35,642 bases of DNA from Chitinophagales bacterium (GTDB lineage Bacteria; Bacteroidota; Bacteroidia; Chitinophagales; Chitinophagaceae): NCBI GenBank assembly GCA_026931905.1, contig JAIXLB010000097.1, positions 1 through 35,642 on the forward strand, in the 5' to 3' direction. A program made the position numbers and the translations under genes. This document shows positions 15,672 through 24,723 of the stretch, piece after piece (the stretch's first letter is position 1; every line of letters begins with the position of its first letter). A model generated the notes under the pieces. That model was not told the DNA's origin and ran no database searches. It saw only the letters and a program-made list of their open reading frames with translations.

Positions 15672-17543
15672 ATGTTTTTTAGATTTATTTTAATGCTGAT
15701 AATGGGTTTTACTTTTTGTAATTCCACTATTCTCGCACAATGCAATACTACTATTTCATCATTTCCATATCATGAAGATTTTGAAGCAGGACAAGGCAAC
15801 TGGGCAACTGGAGGAAATAATAGTGATTGGGCTTATGGCACACCAGCAAAAAATATTATTACGGGTGCAGCAAGTGGTTCAAAATGTTGGATTGTAGGCA
15901 ATTTAACTGGAAGCTTTTACAACTTTGGAGAAAACTCTTGGTTAATGAGTCCATGTTATGATTTTAGCACATTAACCAATCCTATGATTTCGTTTAGTAT
16001 TTTTTGGGAAACAGAAAGAAGGTATGATGGAGCTTCTTTTCAATATTCTGTAAATGGTGGAAATACATGGCAAACATTAGGTTCTACCAATTCCAATAAT
16101 AATTGTAATGGACAAAACTGGTTTAATTATGCTGGTATGACTGCATTGGGTTTAGATGGATGGAGTGGTACAAAATTACCCTCTAATGGAGGATGTAATG
16201 GCACTGGAGGAAGTGATGGTTGGGTTACAGCTAAGCATATTTTAACTGGGCTTGCAGGGCAAAGCAATGTTCGTTTTAGATTTGTTTTTGGTGCAGGAAC
16301 TACTTGTAATAATTATAATGGTATTGCTATTGATGATATAACAATTTCTGAAGCACCAACCAATACAAGTAATTTTATTTTTGCATGTACCAGTAACAAC
16401 ACAGTAAGTTTTACCAATACATCTTCTATTTGTGCAAGTAATTTTGTTTGGAATTTTGGCGACCCTTCATCTCCATCAAATACCAGTAATGCAGAAAATC
16501 CATCTCATACTTTTACTGCTCCTGGCACTTACAATGTTTCATTAACTGTAAGTTTCCCAGGCAATATAGTTGTTACAAAAACTAATCCAATTATTGTACT
16601 AAATGTAAATACTGTTGTGGCAAAACCTATTAATTGTTATGGAGATTCTACAGGTGCAGTAGCTGCATTAGTTACAGGTGGCAATGGCAATTACAACTAC
16701 TCTTGGAATACTACACCTGTACAAACTACTTATACAGCATCTCACATAAAGCAAGGAAGCTATACCGTTACAGTAAGTGCTACAAATGCTTGTACTACTA
16801 CAGCAACCATAAATATTTCTCAACCAGATTCCTTAATTGCAGCAATAGATATTGTTGATGAATTGTGTAAACAGCAAAATGGTTCTTTAAAAGCAAATGT
16901 TACAGGAGGCATTACACCTTATAGTTATGTATGGAGTAATTCTGCTACTACACAAAGCATTAATAACCTACATGCAGGAAATTTTTCTGTTGTTGTAAAA
17001 GATGCCAATGCTTGTAGTATTACAAAAAATACTGTAGTAAAAGATTCCATGAATACTATTTCTTTGAATTTAGGAAAGGATACAAGTTTTTGCCCTGGTA
17101 ATCAATTAGTGTTAGATGCAGGTTCTGGCTTTTCATCTTATTTATGGCAAAACAATTCTACCAGCTCAAAATTTACTGTAACAACAACTGGTACTTATTA
17201 TGTAAAAGTTACAGACAATGATGGTTGCAACAAAAGCGATACAATAAAAATTGTGGTAGATTGTAGTGATGTATATTTTCCTACTGCTTTTACGCCCAAT
17301 AATGATGGGTTAAATGATACGTTTGGAGCAATAGGAAATATAAGTGCTATTACAATTTATACATTAAATGTTTATGATAGATGGGGGCAACTAATTTTCT
17401 CTTCTAATAATCCTTTTGTAAAATGGAATGGTAAACAAAATGGAATAGATAGCGATTTAGGCTCTTACGTTTGGACAGCCACTTATTCTATAAACAATAA
17501 GCCTGTTATCACTAAAAAAGGAAATGTAATTCTTCTAAGATAG
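15672..17543 (+). CDS. Secreted T9SS type B cargo protein with PKD and SprB-like repeats
   Basis: A secreted multi-domain protein of about 623 residues. I chose ATG 15672 rather than the in-frame TTG at 15660 because it directly begins a clean signal peptide ending STILAQ. The order is: a jelly-roll/MAM-like domain (YHEDFEAGQGNWATGG to NGIAIDDITI, about 25-225), a PKD domain (FVWNFGDPSSP, FTAPGTYNVSLTV), two SprB-like repeats (CYGDSTGAVAALVTGG and the following CKQQNGSLKANVTGG), an Ig-like segment (LWQNNSTSSKFTV) and the C-terminal gliding-motility-associated domain (FPTAFTPNNDGLNDTF, VYDRWGQLIF). That last domain directs export through the type IX system and surface attachment. It is probably a cell-surface adhesin-like protein. 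Confidence 0.9.
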   Translation: MFFRFILMLIMGFTFCNSTILAQCNTTISSFPYHEDFEAGQGNWATGGNNSDWAYGTPAKNIITGAASGSKCWIVGNLTGSFYNFGENSWLMSPCYDFSTLTNPMISFSIFWETERRYDGASFQYSVNGGNTWQTLGSTNSNNNCNGQNWFNYAGMTALGLDGWSGTKLPSNGGCNGTGGSDGWVTAKHILTGLAGQSNVRFRFVFGAGTTCNNYNGIAIDDITISEAPTNTSNFIFACTSNNTVSFTNTSSICASNFVWNFGDPSSPSNTSNAENPSHTFTAPGTYNVSLTVSFPGNIVVTKTNPIIVLNVNTVVAKPINCYGDSTGAVAALVTGGNGNYNYSWNTTPVQTTYTASHIKQGSYTVTVSATNACTTTATINISQPDSLIAAIDIVDELCKQQNGSLKANVTGGITPYSYVWSNSATTQSINNLHAGNFSVVVKDANACSITKNTVVKDSMNTISLNLGKDTSFCPGNQLVLDAGSGFSSYLWQNNSTSSKFTVTTTGTYYVKVTDNDGCNKSDTIKIVVDCSDVYFPTAFTPNNDGLNDTFGAIGNISAITIYTLNVYDRWGQLIFSSNNPFVKWNGKQNGIDSDLGSYVWTATYSINNKPVITKKGNVILLR

Positions 17544-17552
17544 TAAATGACT

Positions 17553-17560
17553 TACATTTG
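17553..17560 (+). promoter_or_regulatory. -7 box of the tRNA-Arg gene
   Basis: TACATTTG fits TAnnTTTG and ends 15 bp before the mature tRNA 5' end. A matching -33 TTTG is not present at the usual distance. The position suits a short tRNA leader. Confidence 0.5.
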
Positions 17561-17575
17561 CTATCATGCAAAAAT

Positions 17576-17647
17576 GGTCTCATAGTTCAACGGATAGAAT
17601 AGGAGTTTCCTAAACTCTAGATCCAAGTTCGATTCTTGGTGAGACCA
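17576..17647 (+). tRNA. tRNA-Arg (anticodon CCT)
   Basis: The 72-nt sequence folds as a cloverleaf. The 7-bp acceptor stem is GGTCTCA with TGAGACC. The anticodon stem GGAGT/ACTCT encloses loop TTCCTAA with anticodon CCT, reading AGG. The T arm is CCAAG-TTCGATT-CTTGG, and the discriminator is A. CCA is not encoded. It reads into a T-rich stretch before the small gene at 17673. Confidence 0.93.
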
Positions 17648-17672
17648 CTTTTCTTACTTATTAAATATTTCA

Positions 17673-17954
17673 ATGAATGCAACTACAGATATTGTACAAA
17701 TTGAAAAATATTCCAAAAAAGAATTGGTTGAATTTATTCGTTACTTAATCCAAAACGATTTTGAAAAACTTGTTTTTTTATTGTACAGAATTGATGTGTA
17801 TGAAGATAAAATAAAAAAACTACTCAACACTTCTATTAACACAAATGCAGAAGAATTAATAGCTCAGGCAATTATGGAACGCCTTGAAGAAAAAAGAATT
17901 TCAAGAGAAAAATACAAAACAAATACTTCACTTGATGAGGAAGAAAAATGGTAA
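17673..17954 (+). CDS. Small conserved hypothetical protein
   Basis: A 93-residue acidic, mostly helical soluble protein without signal peptide or membrane segment. It looks like the small uncharacterised proteins often found in Bacteroidota (KELVEFIRYLIQNDFEKLVFLLYRID). No function is known. It begins 25 bp after the tRNA and may share its transcript. The frame has the codon use of the neighbouring genes. Confidence 0.7.
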   Translation: MNATTDIVQIEKYSKKELVEFIRYLIQNDFEKLVFLLYRIDVYEDKIKKLLNTSINTNAEELIAQAIMERLEEKRISREKYKTNTSLDEEEKW

Positions 17955-18024
17955 AAATTAAAATTCTATTGTAGAAATTTCTTACTGCAAATATTTTTTT
18001 ACATTCGCTGCAAAACAACAAAAA

Positions 18025-19032
18025 ATGAAACTTGTTTCTTACTTAAAAGATGGACACGACCAACTGGCTTTTTTAGTAAATGAATATTTATACGACTGTG
18101 ATGTTTTGCATCCTGATTTACCAAGTAGTATGAGTATGTTTTTGCATTATTGGGAAGATATGTTTCCTATTGCACAAAAAGTAAATGCAGCAATCGAAGC
18201 AGGAAATTTTAGTAAGGATAGAGGAAGAAATGTAAACGAATTACAGTTGCTTGCTCCAGTTCCTTTTCCTACCAGTTGTAGAGATGGTTATGCTTTTCGT
18301 CAACACGTTGCTGCTGCAAGAAGAAACAGAAAAGTTGATATGATTCCTGAATTTGATCAATACCCTATTTTTTATTTTACCAATCATCATAGCATACAAG
18401 GCGAAGGAAATATTTATTGTATGCCCGACCATTTTGAAAAATTAGATTTTGAATTAGAAGCTGCAATAGTTATTTGCAAAGAAGGTAAAAACATTACAGC
18501 AGATGAAGCAGATAAATATATTGGTGGTTTAATGATTATGAATGATATGAGTGCAAGGCGTTTACAAATGGAAGAAATGCTTTTAAATCTTGGACCTGCT
18601 AAGGGAAAAGATTTTTGTACAGTAATTGGTCCATGCCTTGTAACCCTTGATGAACTTGAGCAATACGAAATTCCTGCCAAACAAAATCATGTAGGGAAAA
18701 CTTGGAACTTAACTATGAAGTGCAGTGTAAATGGCAAGCAAGTAAGTGAAGGAAATATTGGTGATATGGATTGGACTTTTGCAGAAATTATTGAACGCTG
18801 TAGTTATGGAGTAACCTTACACCCTGGCGATGTAATAGGTAGTGGAACTGTTGGAACAGGATGTTTTCTTGAATTAAATGGAACAGGAAAACTGAACGAC
18901 CCCAATTATCAAGAGCAATGGTTGCAAGAAGGTGATGAAGTTGTTATGGAAATAGAGCAATTAGGAGTTTTGAAAAATAAAATTGTAAAAGAAGAATCCG
19001 ATTTATCTATACTTGCAAGAAAGAAAATTTAG
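18025..19032 (+). CDS. Fumarylacetoacetate hydrolase family protein
   Basis: A 335-residue enzyme of the FAH superfamily, which hydrolyses or decarboxylates acyl-pyruvate-type carbonyl compounds with a divalent metal. The core includes DGYAFRQHVAAARRNR, FELEAAIVICKEGKNIT, GLMIMNDMSARRLQ and DVIGSGTVGTGCFLELNG. The acidic metal ligands of ELEAA and MNDMSAR are kept. Its length fits the Bacteroidota FAH-like group annotated as tyrosine-catabolism enzymes, but no other gene of that pathway is nearby, so the substrate remains open. A TACATTCG box 18 bp before the start may be its -7 element. Confidence 0.85.
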   Translation: MKLVSYLKDGHDQLAFLVNEYLYDCDVLHPDLPSSMSMFLHYWEDMFPIAQKVNAAIEAGNFSKDRGRNVNELQLLAPVPFPTSCRDGYAFRQHVAAARRNRKVDMIPEFDQYPIFYFTNHHSIQGEGNIYCMPDHFEKLDFELEAAIVICKEGKNITADEADKYIGGLMIMNDMSARRLQMEEMLLNLGPAKGKDFCTVIGPCLVTLDELEQYEIPAKQNHVGKTWNLTMKCSVNGKQVSEGNIGDMDWTFAEIIERCSYGVTLHPGDVIGSGTVGTGCFLELNGTGKLNDPNYQEQWLQEGDEVVMEIEQLGVLKNKIVKEESDLSILARKKI

Positions 19033-19102
19033 ATTTCAACTACAATATATTCTCACTCGTTTTTTATAGCGTTAAAAACTTATTGTTATTATTGCAATAA
19101 GC

Positions 19103-21007
19103 ATGAATGCTTCTTTACACATATTACAGCAATACTGGAAATATCCTGCTTTTAGAGGAGAGCAGGAAAATATTATTACCACTGTTTTACAACAAAAAGA
19201 TGTATTGGCATTACTACCAACAGGTGGAGGAAAATCTGTTTGCTTTCAAGTGCCTACAATGCTCATGAATGGCTTGTGTTTAGTGATTTCTCCTTTAATT
19301 GCTTTAATGAAAGATCAGGTTGAGAATTTAGAAAAAAAAAATATTGAGGCAACTGCTTTGTATAGTGGAATGAGTTTTAATGAAGTAAAAAATACATTAC
19401 AAAATGCAGCAGAAGGTAAGTATAAATTTCTGTATTTATCCCCAGAAAGATTAGAAACAGAATTATTTAAAATTTTTTTACACGAACTTCCTATTTGTTT
19501 AATTGCAGTAGATGAGGCACATTGTATAAGTCAATGGGGATACGACTTTAGACCACCTTATTTAAGAATTGTTCAGCTAAGAAAAGAGTTGCCTCATGTG
19601 CCAATTATTGCTCTTACAGCATCTGCAACAACTTTGGTTCAAAAAGATATTATTGATAAATTACAGTTACAACAACCTTCTGTTTTTTTACAATCTTTCG
19701 AAAAACCCAACTTGTCTTTTTCTGTATTTAAAGTAGATAGTAAAATTAATAAAACAATAGAAGTTTTAAACAATGTAAAAGGGAGTGCTATAGTATATTG
19801 TAAAAACAGAAATGAAACCCAAAAAATAGCACAATTATTACAACAAAAAAATATTGTTGCAGCATTTTATCATGCAGGATTAACACAAGAACAACGAAGT
19901 AAAATACAAACCAATTGGATACAAAATAAAAGTCGTGTAATAGTTTGCACCAATGCTTTTGGAATGGGCATAGATAAGCCAGATGTAAGAACTGTTGTGC
20001 ATTACAGTACTACAGATTGTTTAGAAAATTATTATCAAGAGTCAGGTCGTGCAGGTCGTGATAGCAAAAAGGCTTATGCAGTATTGTTGTACAATACAAC
20101 AGATGAAATTGAACTAAAAAACTTGCCAGCTATAAAATTTCCTAAGATTGATGAGATAAAAAATGTGTATCAAAGTATAGCTAATTATTTACAAATTCCT
20201 ATTGGCTCTGGCGAAGGAATTTATTACGACTTTAATCTATTAGAGTTTTGTAACAATTTTAAGTTAGATGTTTTTTTAGTGATAAATGCTTTGAGGTTTT
20301 TAGAAAAAGAAGGGCACTTGGCTTTTAATCAAAATATTTTTATTCCAAGTAAAATAATGTTTTCGACAGATAAAAATATTTTAAACAATATAGAAAATTC
20401 GCACCCTGCATTGGATAAAGTAATGAAAACTTTATTGCGTACTTATGAAGGAATTTATGAGTATAAAGTTTCTGTAAATGAAAAACTGATAGCAAAATAT
20501 GCTCAACTGCCTTACGAAAAAGTTTACAACGATTTGGCAGCATTAAATAAGTTGGGCATTATAGAATATACGCCACAAAAGGAAACGCCTCAATTATATT
20601 TTATTCTAAACAGAGCATCTGCACATGAGCTAAACATTGATTACAACACTTATGTAGAGAGAAAAAATTTATACAAGCAAAGAGTAGAAAAGATGATAGA
20701 TTATTTGCATTTACCAAACGAATGTAGAAGCAAATTTTTAGCTGCTTATTTTGGCGATAACCATGTAAAAGATTGTGGAATATGTGATAACTGCTTGCGA
20801 AACAAAAAAAGAATTTTATCTGAAACTGAATTTAAAAATATTGAACAACTGATTTATAGAAACATTCATCAGCAAGTTATTACAGCAGCAGATTTAATAC
20901 AACAACTCAAGCCTATTAAAAAAGAAAAAATTATAGAAACCATTTCGTTTTTACAAAAAGAAAATAAAATAAAAATTGACGCTACTGGTGCAATTCAAAA
21001 AGTGTAA
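19103..21007 (+). CDS. recQ: RecQ family ATP-dependent DNA helicase
   Basis: A 634-residue 3'-5' DNA helicase for recombination and replication-fork repair. Walker A is LLPTGGGKS near residue 38, DEAH is VDEAHC near 136, motif III is ALTASATT, and motif VI is QESGRAGRD near 312. The zinc-binding RecQ-Ct region near 540-563 has CRSKFLAAYFG and DCGICDNC. The end of the protein carries a short winged-helix-like tail and no HRDC domain, which is the common short Bacteroidota form; the genome may encode another, longer RecQ. It is convergent with the aldehyde dehydrogenase gene, with only 11 bp between stops. Confidence 0.93.
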   Translation: MNASLHILQQYWKYPAFRGEQENIITTVLQQKDVLALLPTGGGKSVCFQVPTMLMNGLCLVISPLIALMKDQVENLEKKNIEATALYSGMSFNEVKNTLQNAAEGKYKFLYLSPERLETELFKIFLHELPICLIAVDEAHCISQWGYDFRPPYLRIVQLRKELPHVPIIALTASATTLVQKDIIDKLQLQQPSVFLQSFEKPNLSFSVFKVDSKINKTIEVLNNVKGSAIVYCKNRNETQKIAQLLQQKNIVAAFYHAGLTQEQRSKIQTNWIQNKSRVIVCTNAFGMGIDKPDVRTVVHYSTTDCLENYYQESGRAGRDSKKAYAVLLYNTTDEIELKNLPAIKFPKIDEIKNVYQSIANYLQIPIGSGEGIYYDFNLLEFCNNFKLDVFLVINALRFLEKEGHLAFNQNIFIPSKIMFSTDKNILNNIENSHPALDKVMKTLLRTYEGIYEYKVSVNEKLIAKYAQLPYEKVYNDLAALNKLGIIEYTPQKETPQLYFILNRASAHELNIDYNTYVERKNLYKQRVEKMIDYLHLPNECRSKFLAAYFGDNHVKDCGICDNCLRNKKRILSETEFKNIEQLIYRNIHQQVITAADLIQQLKPIKKEKIIETISFLQKENKIKIDATGAIQKV

Positions 21008-21018
21008 TCAATAAAAAA

Positions 21019-22386
21019 TTATTTCAACAACCATTTCATCCATTTTAATTTTCCTTTAAAAGGAGGATATTTTACAGCAGGGTCAAACCATGTTGCAGTT
21101 TTTAAAACAGGCTTTGCGTGTGTAAATGTTTTAAATGAATTTTTACCATGATATGCACCCAAACCACTATTTCCTATACCACCAAAAGGAAAATATTTGT
21201 TGGTAAAATGATAGGCTGTATTGTTTACACAACCTCCTCCAAATGAAACTTTCTCTATCCAACTTTTTTCTTTAAAAGCAGAAGATGTAAAAACGTAAAA
21301 CGCAAGTGGATTAGGGTTTTGCTGAATAATTTTCAACGCTTCTTCTTGTGTTGTAAAAGTAAAAATTGGTAAGATGGGTCCAAAAATTTCTTCTTGCATT
21401 AAAGAAGAGTTAAGAGCAACGTTTTCTATAATGGTTGGTTCAATATATAGTTTGCTTTTATCAAAGTTTCCCCCAAAAACAATTTTTCCTTCTTGTAAAT
21501 ATTGTATTAAAGTGTCAAATCTTTTTTCATTAATTATTTTACCATAATCTTCACTTATAGATGGGTTATTTGTATAAAAATTTGTAATTGTTTTTTTTAA
21601 TGCAGCTAAAACATCGTCTTTAATTTTTTCATGAATTAACAAATAATCAGGAGCAATACAAGTTTGTCCAGCATTTATAAATTTTCCAATAACAATACGT
21701 TTTGCTGCAATATTAATAGCTGCATCATCTTCAATAATACAAGGGCTTTTTCCTCCTAATTCCAATGTTACAGGAATTAATTGTTTGGCTGCCATTTCAT
21801 AAACAGCCTTGCCCACTGTGGTACTTCCTGTAAAAAAAATATGATTAAATTTAAAATGGTTTATCAAATTTGAAACAACTGTTGCACCATCTCCTTGAAA
21901 TACTTTTATATAATTTTCTTCAAAAATTTCTGAACAAATTTTTTCAATAACATTGCTTGTATGTGGTGTAAATTCACTTGGTTTTACTACAGCACAATTT
22001 CCGCCAGCAATGGCACCTGCCAAAGGTGTAAACAATAATTGAAAAGGGTAATTCCAAGGTGCAATAATTAATACTACACCCAAAGCATCATAGTAAATTT
22101 TACTGCTACCAGGCAGGTTCATAAAATTGGTTGCAACTTTTTTGGGCTTCATTAATTGCTTTAAATTTTTCAGCATAAAATTTATTTCCATTTGCACTAA
22201 AGCAATTTCTGTTGCATAGCTTTCTGCTTCGCTTTTGCCTAAATCTTTATACAATGCCTCACTAATTTCTTTTTCATATTTTTTAATTATAGAAGCAAGT
22301 TGCTGCAATTTATTTTTCCTAAAAGCATATTCTTTTGTTGCACCAGATTCAAAATATTGTTGTATGTTGTTTAAAATGGCAGTCAT
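21019..22386 (-). CDS. Aldehyde dehydrogenase (class 3-like)
   Basis: A 455-residue NAD(P)-dependent aldehyde dehydrogenase. The general-base Glu lies in VTLELGGKSP near residue 210 and the catalytic Cys in FINAGQTCIAPDY near 242. GVVLIIAPWNYPF and the C-terminal GGCVNNTAYHF and FGGIGNSGLGAYHG are typical of the short class 3/fatty-aldehyde group. The C terminus ends in a basic, aromatic segment that may touch the membrane. Substrate is unknown. The gene stands alone; its upstream region (22387-22529) shows no clear promoter match. Confidence 0.92.
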   Translation of the reverse strand: MTAILNNIQQYFESGATKEYAFRKNKLQQLASIIKKYEKEISEALYKDLGKSEAESYATEIALVQMEINFMLKNLKQLMKPKKVATNFMNLPGSSKIYYDALGVVLIIAPWNYPFQLLFTPLAGAIAGGNCAVVKPSEFTPHTSNVIEKICSEIFEENYIKVFQGDGATVVSNLINHFKFNHIFFTGSTTVGKAVYEMAAKQLIPVTLELGGKSPCIIEDDAAINIAAKRIVIGKFINAGQTCIAPDYLLIHEKIKDDVLAALKKTITNFYTNNPSISEDYGKIINEKRFDTLIQYLQEGKIVFGGNFDKSKLYIEPTIIENVALNSSLMQEEIFGPILPIFTFTTQEEALKIIQQNPNPLAFYVFTSSAFKEKSWIEKVSFGGGCVNNTAYHFTNKYFPFGGIGNSGLGAYHGKNSFKTFTHAKPVLKTATWFDPAVKYPPFKGKLKWMKWLLK

Positions 22387-22529
22387 AATTTTATATTAGC
22401 AACACAATAGCGTTCTAAGCGTTTATAAAAAGAGAAAGTGTTTTGTAATCCAAATATAACTTTAGGGCTGTACAACAAACTCACTTTCTTCAAGATGTCA
22501 AAATTAATATTGTTTGCCCAAATTATTGG

Positions 22530-22572
22530 TTTGTGCCTTGCCCTAAAATAGGCTGGCAATTATCATTACTTA
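22530..22572 (-). repeat. 43-bp IS630 end, inverted copy at 12942-12984
   Basis: It lies 15 bp after the transposase stop codon and agrees at 42 of 43 bases with the reverse complement of 12942-12984. By position it is the 3' terminal region of the IS630-type element; the outer end is near 22530, where the match stops. Confidence 0.75.
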
Positions 22573-22587
22573 TGCTAAAGTGAATAT

Positions 22588-23244
22588 TTAATAAGACCAA
22601 AATTCATCTAAAGAAAGATAACTAAACCCGCAAATAGGCTTTATTTTTTCAGCAGTTAGTTTGGCGATTTCTACTTTGAAAAATTCACTGATTTCATCAA
22701 GACTATTAAAGAGTTTATTTGTAAATTTTCTTTTAAGATGTTTCCATATTTTTTCGGCTGGGTTAAGCTCAGGGCAGTATGGCGGCAAAAAAAGTAACGT
22801 AATGTTTTTGGGTATTTGTAATGTTGATGCTTTATGAAAAGCACCATTATCAAGTACTATAATTTTATATTCGGTTGGATTTGTTTCTGAAAATAGATTA
22901 AGGAAGAGTTGAAACATAGCTGAATTACAGTATGGAAGTTCTAATTGAAATTGAACACCTGTTACTGGCGAAAAAGCACCAAAAAAATAAGTAAATTTAA
23001 AAACCTGTCGAAAATTGCACACAGGTTGAACACCAATAGCAGTTAAACCTCTACCATATTTTGTGTGCAAACCAAAACGACTTTCGTCTTCAAAATAAAG
23101 ATTAATACTGCTAAATTCTAGCGGTACAGCACTAGAAATATCAACTATTTTTTGCTTGAAGTTTTTTTTAAAGTCACTGCTGCTTGCTCATCCTTTTTAG
23201 TGTGAGTTTTACGTGCTACTTTTACTTTGCTTTTAAAATTTTAG
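22588..23244 (-). pseudogene. IS630-family transposase, truncated and frameshifted
   Basis: The DDE domain is readable: first Asp in LYFEDESRFG, second in IIVLDNGAFHK, Glu in LNPAEKIWKHLK, preceded by the LLFLPPYCPELNP motif of IS630/Tc1 transposases. The frame containing these runs from 22588 to the A8 tract at 23162-23169. Upstream homology (KVARKTHTKKDEQAAV) continues in a different frame, so a -1 shift at A8 is required. This could be programmed frameshifting, as reported for some IS630 members, or a mutation. The helix-turn-helix N terminus is absent, so the copy cannot be autonomous in any case. Confidence 0.8.
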
Positions 23245-23273
23245 AAAAGGCTGGATAAATTATCCAGCCTTTT
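23245..23273. terminator. Bidirectional hairpin terminator
   Basis: A perfect 14-bp stem (AAAAGGCTGGATAA with TTATCCAGCCTTTT) with a one-base centre, A-rich on the left and T-rich on the right, can end transcription in both directions. It lies 16 bp after the stop of the small membrane protein gene at 23290 and abuts the transposase remnant. Confidence 0.8.
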
Positions 23274-23289
23274 CACGCCTAAATTAGTT

Positions 23290-23499
23290 TTAAGCGTCTT
23301 TCTTAGCAGCAATTTTTTTAGTCATCCTGTAGTGATAAATCCAAGCCCCCAATATAAAAAAAGGAAGTTCAATAAAAATTGAAGTGATGCTTGGTTTCTC
23401 ATTATAAACAAAAAACATTATGCTTTCAACAAATACGAGAGTACTTACGCTAAACAGAATCACAAATAAAGTTCTGTTCTTAAGATATATGTAAAACAT
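23290..23499 (-). CDS. Small two-helix membrane protein
   Basis: A 69-residue protein if started at the ATG ending at 23499, which directly begins a hydrophobic segment; an in-frame ATG 48 bp upstream would add 16 residues of unconvincing sequence. Two membrane segments (RTLFVILFSVSTLVFVESIM and ITSIFIELPFFILGAWIYH) are followed by a basic tail (TKKIAAKKDA). Family unknown. It is the last gene before the terminator at 23245-23273. Confidence 0.55.
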   Translation of the reverse strand: MFYIYLKNRTLFVILFSVSTLVFVESIMFFVYNEKPSITSIFIELPFFILGAWIYHYRMTKKIAAKKDA

Positions 23500-23701
23500 T
23501 TTTTTACTTTTTAAGTTAAAATGGCCGCCAAGAATCATCATATCCATGCTGTCCCATCCAAGTAACCTGATAAATCTAATAGTTCTACATTAAATTTGGG
23601 TTTGCTTTTCGCAAAGTCTGTAAACTATTTTTCTATGGCTACGCCGGCTCTTCCGGGACGGGTAGTGGAAGTGATTATTTTTAAATTGGTCATATTTAAA
23701 T
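23500..23701. other. Intergenic region without a clear gene
   Basis: About 200 bp between the small membrane protein and the 334-residue lipoprotein. A short GC-richer patch at about 23636-23680 differs from the surroundings. Some minus-strand frames are open but short and show no recognisable family, so I annotate nothing here. Confidence 0.4.
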
Positions 23702-24706
23702 TTATTTTTTTGGTGTTCTTATATTTTCAAATTCAATACTAAGTTGTTTCAGATCTTGTTTCATAATGGTAATATTAGCTTCTATTTCGTCATACATTGC
23801 TGCCCTGTTTTTTAGTTGCTCTGCCGTATATTTACCTCCTTCTCCAAAATATATACCGGTATTTTTTGTGTTTTTTTCTGAATGTTCAATTTGTCCAAAG
23901 TTAAGCCATCTTTCTACTAATAAATCTCTTAATGATTGTTTATTTTTAGAGTTGTCTTTATAGTTAAGATAATACCATATTGACGGCGGAAGCGTTGTAG
24001 AAACAGGCAACTGATACCAAATTTCGCCCAATGTATTTCTTTTATGATGAAAAATTACTTTTCTTTTATTGACCAGCATCATCACCCCCAAAGCTGTTCC
24101 AACAAGGCTGGTACTCAATGCGGCTACGGTTCCTGCATTATTGTTTTCTGATGATAATGCTTCTGTAGCAATAGATCCTGCCGCTCCAACTATGATTGAA
24201 CCAATCACCAAATTATTTTCTCTTTGGGCTTCTTTGCCTTTGATGTAATTGGCTATTTGGCTAGTTCTTTCTTCCTCACAATCTAACTCGCTGGCTGCGG
24301 AGGATATTTCTAATGATGCGATATTTATTTTATTATTTATGGTTTGCGATAATTCCATAAGATCCAACCGGTTCTCTATCGTTTGGCTTTTTAAATAAGC
24401 TTCTCTCAATTTTAAATGTTCTTTCAAATCGTTCAATATGTTGATGGCGTTGGCTACATTTAAAGCTCTAAACGAAAAAATATTATTAAGAGATTGGTCT
24501 ATTTCTACTTTAAATATAGGCTTTGCCAATTCTTCTTCTGAATAATTGTAATTGGTTTGATGGTTACAAAAACTATTGGTATTGTTTATATTATTTGGGA
24601 TTTTTATAACCCCGGAACATGAATTCAATAAGAGTACTACCAATAACCCAAAAACAATCTGATATAGTTGCAAATAAACTTGTTTGTAGTATCGTTTTTT
24701 ACTCAT
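23702..24706 (-). CDS. Putative lipoprotein with glycine-zipper-like hydrophobic region
   Basis: A 334-residue protein of unknown family. The N terminus has a basic stretch, a hydrophobic segment and LLLNSC near residue 30, a lipobox that predicts an outer-membrane or periplasmic lipoprotein. Residues about 75-155 are helical and probably coiled coil. Two adjacent hydrophobic, Gly/Ala-rich segments at about 165-215 (LVIGSIIVGAAGSIATEA and GTVAALSTSLVGTALGVMML) resemble a glycine zipper that could insert into a membrane. The C-terminal third is soluble and charged (AEQLKNRAAMYDEIEANI). It starts 17 bp after the pirin gene stop and may share its transcript. Confidence 0.6.
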   Translation of the reverse strand: MSKKRYYKQVYLQLYQIVFGLLVVLLLNSCSGVIKIPNNINNTNSFCNHQTNYNYSEEELAKPIFKVEIDQSLNNIFSFRALNVANAINILNDLKEHLKLREAYLKSQTIENRLDLMELSQTINNKINIASLEISSAASELDCEEERTSQIANYIKGKEAQRENNLVIGSIIVGAAGSIATEALSSENNNAGTVAALSTSLVGTALGVMMLVNKRKVIFHHKRNTLGEIWYQLPVSTTLPPSIWYYLNYKDNSKNKQSLRDLLVERWLNFGQIEHSEKNTKNTGIYFGEGGKYTAEQLKNRAAMYDEIEANITIMKQDLKQLSIEFENIRTPKK

Positions 24707-24723
24707 CTTGAATATTTCATTTG

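Larger units (their letters stand above)
22530..23244 (-). mobile_element. IS630-type insertion sequence remnant, 5' end missing
   Basis: The element comprises the 43-bp end at 22530-22572 and the transposase frame from 22588 to about 23244. Beyond 23244 the sequence switches directly to a strong hairpin unrelated to the transposase, so the N-terminal DNA-binding part and the other terminal repeat are lost. The remnant sits exactly where the housekeeping-like left part of the window meets the accessory right part. Confidence 0.7.
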
